A stretch of 64,000 bases of DNA from Chondrosia reniformis (Eukaryota; Porifera; Demospongiae; Chondrillida; Chondrillidae), in the NCBI GenBank assembly GCA_947172415.1, contig OX359201.1, positions 4,898,001 through 4,962,000 of the forward strand, given 5' to 3'. The notes beneath the pieces were generated by a model. The model had not been told where the DNA came from, ran no database searches, and was given only the letters and a program-made list of their open reading frames with translations. A program made the position numbers and the translations under genes. Positions 58,223 through 64,000 of this stretch are shown here, piece after piece (the first letter of the stretch is position 1; every line of letters starts with the position of its first letter).

Positions 58223-58362
58223 GGATTCCCATTTGGTATATGTGCAATGATTGATTCCCATTTGGTATATGTGCAATGATTGATTCCCATTTGGTATATG
58301 TGCAATGATTGATTCCCATTTGGTATATGTGCAATGATTGATTCCCATTTGGTATATGTGCA
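58223..58362. repeat. 29-bp VNTR, 5 copies (unit 4)
   Basis: Same unit as 31358-31470, with one copy more. Confidence 0.87.
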
Positions 58363-60165
58363 ATATAATATGTTAGGCTTACAAAAAGCCAAACTAGCAT
58401 CCAGTTATGGTTATGGGGACACAAGGCTGCACTTGGGCACGTATAAGCCATCACCACTTGCAAAGCCACCAGACTGTCCACCTCCGTAGGTCTTAAGCCT
58501 AGCTGACTGGGAGTATATGCCTTGGTCATTATACTATTTACTCTTAAAGAAAAAGGGTAGGGGCAGAGAAGCTAGGAAAAGAAGAGAAGAAGGAACAACA
58601 GACAACAAAACTGAAAGGCAACAGTGAAGGGAGCCATGGGGAACTAGCCAGGAGATGTACATTTTTAGTGACTTTGAGGGAAATACTTAGTACATGCTTC
58701 TGACAAAATTCTCAATATATAATACAATATGCATATACACATACATATATGTATTATACTGGCCTTAAGGCAGGACATTCCTTTATTATAATAACCACTT
58801 TACAACTTTGCTGCCATTACATCAACATTTGTAGGATGTCTGACTATTAAGGGGCACTAAAAATGAAAGTTTTTTGATTGTTTTTTTAAATAATGCCCCT
58901 CTTCTCCAATTTCTCAGTGTTAAAACATCCAGGAGAAGGAAGGCCTCAGCATTTAGAAGCCAATTTTAGGTCATTTGTTTCTAATGGAACAGATAATTTG
59001 TATATATGATCATAAACTATGTATATATGTACACAACTATTATCCAGTAATTTATATAATTAGGTTATCATACGTATTTGTATAATTTGTTTACAGCTGA
59101 TGGGAATATATATTTCAAAAAATATTTCTATGCAATTATTTTTCAATACTGTAGATACTGTACACAAAATAGCATCCTATAGCTAGCACAATATGGCTTA
59201 TAAAATTACTTCCTGTTACATATAAGTCAATGTGTCTCTATGCACTACATACTAGATGTACAACATCTGGCAGCATTGGTATAGGAACTGGGGCAGATGA
59301 AGCTGCAGTCTCCCTAACATGTATATATACTCCACACAATGACATGCATACAGCAAATTTATCAGTAAGCATATATAGATTCTTGTTACGCATGGCTCAA
59401 AGGAATTTGTTTGCACTATATAGCTATAAGAATGGAATGACAAAGGTTACCTGTATGGGGGTGTACATGGAAAGAATAAGAGTAGACACCATGCATAAAT
59501 ATTTCTAGTGGGAAGCACATCATGCAAAATGCTGCCAGATGTAGGGATATAGTGCAACACACCATTGCTTGTATATATGAGTCATGCATGCACAGCTAAT
59601 ATTCACTGTGTAACATCGATTTAATTCTTGTTTCTGTATGTATACTTTTTGTGTGCCATCCATATATCTTGACTATTTTCATAGAAAATTTATTATGTTT
59701 CTAGTATATATTCTGAACAATTAATGCAGAAGGGACAGAAATATAATATATTGACTGATTGTGAGTATTATAATATTATTTGGTTGATTGATAATTGATA
59801 GATTGATTGACTGATCGTGAGTATTATGATATTATTTGGTTAAATTATGCATGATTTCTATATGTAAATATACGATACGTGTCACAATAAGTGCCTATAT
59901 ATGGTGTCGCGAGAATATAGTTGCATGTGTGTACTATATATAATGTGTGTCAGTTAACTCTATTTTATGAGTTTAGTTACAATCTAAATTGTCTTAATCA
60001 ATTAAATAACTATTTCAAAATTTCTTTGCTGCTGGAAATTTCTAAATACAAACAATATACTAATTAGCAAAGCTACTGTCATATCAGTTTGGTGATATTA
60101 AACTACTTGTTGAATTTTAAGTTTCTTGTTCTACTGTAACAGTATCCAGCTGCAATCTTTTCCAA

Positions 60166-60732
60166 CTAATGCGAAATCACTTCCAAAGACTGTGCCCTAT
60201 CATTGAAGCCAATATCAGCAAAGTTGTGGATTTCTTGAGTTTTATGTTTAGCATCTACTTCACAGTAAGACCCATTGAAGCCTGTTTTGCTATACAGACG
60301 CCACAAACCACTAGTGGCAATAACAGAGCTAACACCAGGTGCTGCACCAGGAGGGAAGTAGGGCTTCAGATTACTGATATTCATTCTAGTAGACAACATT
60401 GTTCCTCGATATTGACTATGTTCAAAGATAGCCATTGTTGGAGTGTTCACATCAAAGCCTTGTGCAGATTTGATTGGAAAGCCAACATCAATCCACCTTC
60501 CTGAGTTCTTTGGATAAATAACGAATGACTGTCCTGTTCCTGCACCGTCTTTGCCAAAGTCAACAGCACTATAGACAATCCAAACAGTTCCATCAGCTGA
60601 GTCCAGTGAGATCTGACAACAAGTATAAGAGAAGCTGTCATCTTCCATTTGTGGAACAGCAGAATAATACTTATTAGTTGGGAATTGCCCTGAAGAGTTA
60701 GTGGCAAATCGAATTCCTCCGTGGAGTTGCAT
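60166..60732 (-). CDS. Beta/gamma-crystallin domain protein, copy 3 (unit 4)
   Basis: 188 residues, open. It agrees with copy 2 (FVIYP, NTPTMA, KHKTQ) except KTQEIHN, as in copy 1. Two Greek keys in the C-terminal half and the same convergent context. Confidence 0.87.
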   Translation of the reverse strand: MQLHGGIRFATNSSGQFPTNKYYSAVPQMEDDSFSYTCCQISLDSADGTVWIVYSAVDFGKDGAGTGQSFVIYPKNSGRWIDVGFPIKSAQGFDVNTPTMAIFEHSQYRGTMLSTRMNISNLKPYFPPGAAPGVSSVIATSGLWRLYSKTGFNGSYCEVDAKHKTQEIHNFADIGFNDRAQSLEVISH

Positions 60733-61089
60733 TCTGCTCAGTATCTGCAGTGAGTATATTTCCTTAAAGATGCAAAGCTGTAGGAGCTGATAAAAGCAGT
60801 TGTTGTATAGCAGTGACTTTCCTCATCCACTTTTATACAAGTTTGGCTCCAGCTACAGCTATAGAGATACGTATATCATATTACACTTATATAAGCACTA
60901 CAAACCACTAAAGACTCGTGCAGCTGGTATATAGGTGCATAATCATTTAATGTAATAATGTATACATAGATAAAGTTTAAGAAGGCATTTCTAGAAAAAT
61001 AAAACTACTATCAGCTTCAAATTAAAGCTTATAGAAAGGTGTACATACAAATAAAAACACTAGTATGATTCCAATTAAGGTGGCATGGC

Positions 61090-61626
61090 CTATATATAAT
61101 GGTTGAGTGACTTGCCTGTATAGCTATGGACTGCTAAACGTTGACAAGGGATCCTGTAGATTACTCCAAACTTTGTGGATGGTGTTTTTACATTTATTAG
61201 TTTCGAGTGTAGCGTGGTGGTGGATTTATGGATGATTTTGATGTTGAGCTTATGAAAGGTCCTTTGCAGAGTTTCACTCAGGCCAGGGGATGCAGAGGAG
61301 GTGCTCCTTATTGTTTGGATTGTCAGTTCTGGGTTTGGTAGACATGATAGGAGTAATGTAGATCCCTTGTCAATGTGGAGCAGTCTACATATAGGAGAAA
61401 CCGGCAAGTCACTCAACCAGAGAATGAGTGAACAAAAAAGAGCCATTTAAAGAATGGATTTAAACAACTCATTAGCAGCTCGTATACATTCAGCATTACG
61501 CAACATAGACTGGGATGGGTCCACAGTCCTTCAAGGTGAGCAAAACGGAACAAGAAGGAAGATCAAAGAGGTCATACACATCAGAACCACACCATGCATA
61601 AACATGGATCAGGGGGATTCCTCATT
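61090..61626. mobile_element. Penelope-like element fossil, unit 4
   Basis: Same two-part inverted arrangement as in units 1 and 2, with a handful of substitutions. Broken remnant. Confidence 0.78.
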
Positions 61627-61936
61627 CTTTGATTATCAGTTCATTCTGATAGAGAGAGAGAGAACCACCACTAATTAATCACTAATTAATGAATGAAGAT
61701 TATTTATTCTTTGTAATTGTATATGAATTGAATTATTAGATTGGAACTCCACTTAGTCCAAGGGACTACTTTTTCAGGGAGGCCAGTAACAGTACATACA
61801 TGCAACATATATATAAACACACATATAGTAAATCAGTCATAAATTGGTCAGTAATATATACAGTACAAGTTACAATATACTAAGGTAATCTAATAATATA
61901 TATATACATATACAATAAGAGAGTAGCATGAATGGA

Positions 61937-62018
61937 GCATTGCTGTAGCAATGGTAGTACAGTTGCAGAGCACCAGTGATCATAACCACGTATCCTGGGT
62001 TCAACTCCTAGGAATTGC
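61937..62018 (+). repeat. tRNA-like SINE head, unit 5
   Basis: GGGTTCAACTCC form, as in units 2 and 3. Confidence 0.5.
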
Positions 62019-62098
62019 TTCTTTTGTGTTTTTTTCTTTACTCTTGATTTGATTATTACTTTAATTATTCATATCTAAGTGTTGTTGTCTCCTTAAAG

Positions 62099-63497
<1,399 letters not shown>

Positions 63498-64000
63498 GTG
63501 AGCTTTTGCCTTATAAATTAAAATGCCCATGTAGTGTATTACATGACAAGAATGAGTGTGATTAACTTAATGTAGTGATAGCTGTAAGTTTGGACAAGAT
63601 TTTCATATTAGCCATTCATTGTCTTTGGGATGATCCATCTCAAAGATAAGATTGGTGCAGTTATAAGATATCCCTATCATCTAATGGCCATTCATTAATG
63701 ATATGAATGATATAGTTGCAGTAAATACATATGTATATATTGGTTGATTAATACAACCATGAATGACATACAATGAGGTTTGTATTATCAAATGGTCACT
63801 TTAGGCTATGAATCTCATTTACTGTAACTTCTGATGTAAATATTAGTTTTTGTGATATAAAATAAGAATTCAAGCTTTGTAAACCATTTGGAAAATAAAA
63901 CTCACACATTTCAAATTTTCTCTGTCCCTAAGATACACGTAGGTGCCTCATTAACAATTAATCTTCCTTAGTTATGGAACTGATGTTATATAATTCAAGT

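Noticed and set aside
58167-58529. 120-codon minus-strand open frame with IPNGNQSLHIYQMG repeats
   Set aside because: It is a translation of the 29-bp VNTR.

Overview
The window looks like genomic DNA of a marine sponge, probably a demosponge such as Amphimedon. This is inferred from the gene set (a spatacsin ortholog, ankyrin-death and ankyrin-ROC-COR-death proteins, a beta/gamma-crystallin, an MRP4-type transporter), from small introns with GT-AG ends in AT-rich DNA, and from ubiquitous TACGTA-type microsatellites. Nothing bacterial is present: there are no operons, Shine-Dalgarno sites or CRISPR arrays. Layout: (1) Positions 1-13105, minus strand, hold the N-terminal half of a spatacsin (SPG11) gene in at least 17 exons; the C-terminal half lies beyond the left edge. 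Several of its introns are filled almost end to end by unrelated minisatellites. (2) Positions 13716-16618, minus strand, hold a compact ankyrin-repeat gene ending in a death domain, built from phase-0 exons that alternate 78 and 120 nt. (3) Positions 17748-30945, plus strand, hold a complete 26-exon ABCC4/MRP4-type ABC transporter. The exon chain I assembled keeps frame throughout and encodes 1450 residues with two transmembrane domains and two nucleotide-binding domains. (4) Positions 28347-43910 and 54961-64000 are a tandem array of near-identical 5.4-6.7 kb units. Each full unit carries the last six ABCC exons (end of TMD2 plus all of NBD2), then on the opposite strand a beta/gamma-crystallin gene, then a Penelope-like retroelement fossil. 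One original and four extra copies of the NBD2 cassette are visible, along with three crystallin genes. (5) Positions 43911-54960 split the array. This stretch contains a fibronectin-III exon fragment, a GC-richer block I cannot assign, an old degraded piece of the unit broken by a roughly 2.3 kb insertion that includes a 1 kb near-perfect palindrome, and a 5'-truncated, frame-broken ANK-ROC-COR-death gene. How the parts relate: the ABCC transporter is the only complete gene running into the array. Every extra NBD2 cassette keeps its splice sites and open frame but lacks an upstream promoter-proximal half. The cassettes are therefore either dead partial duplicates or, more speculatively, alternative 3' ends that the exon-20 splice donor could reach. 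The crystallin gene sits convergent to each cassette and has been multiplied along with it. I saw no retrovirus, LTR element or Polinton.
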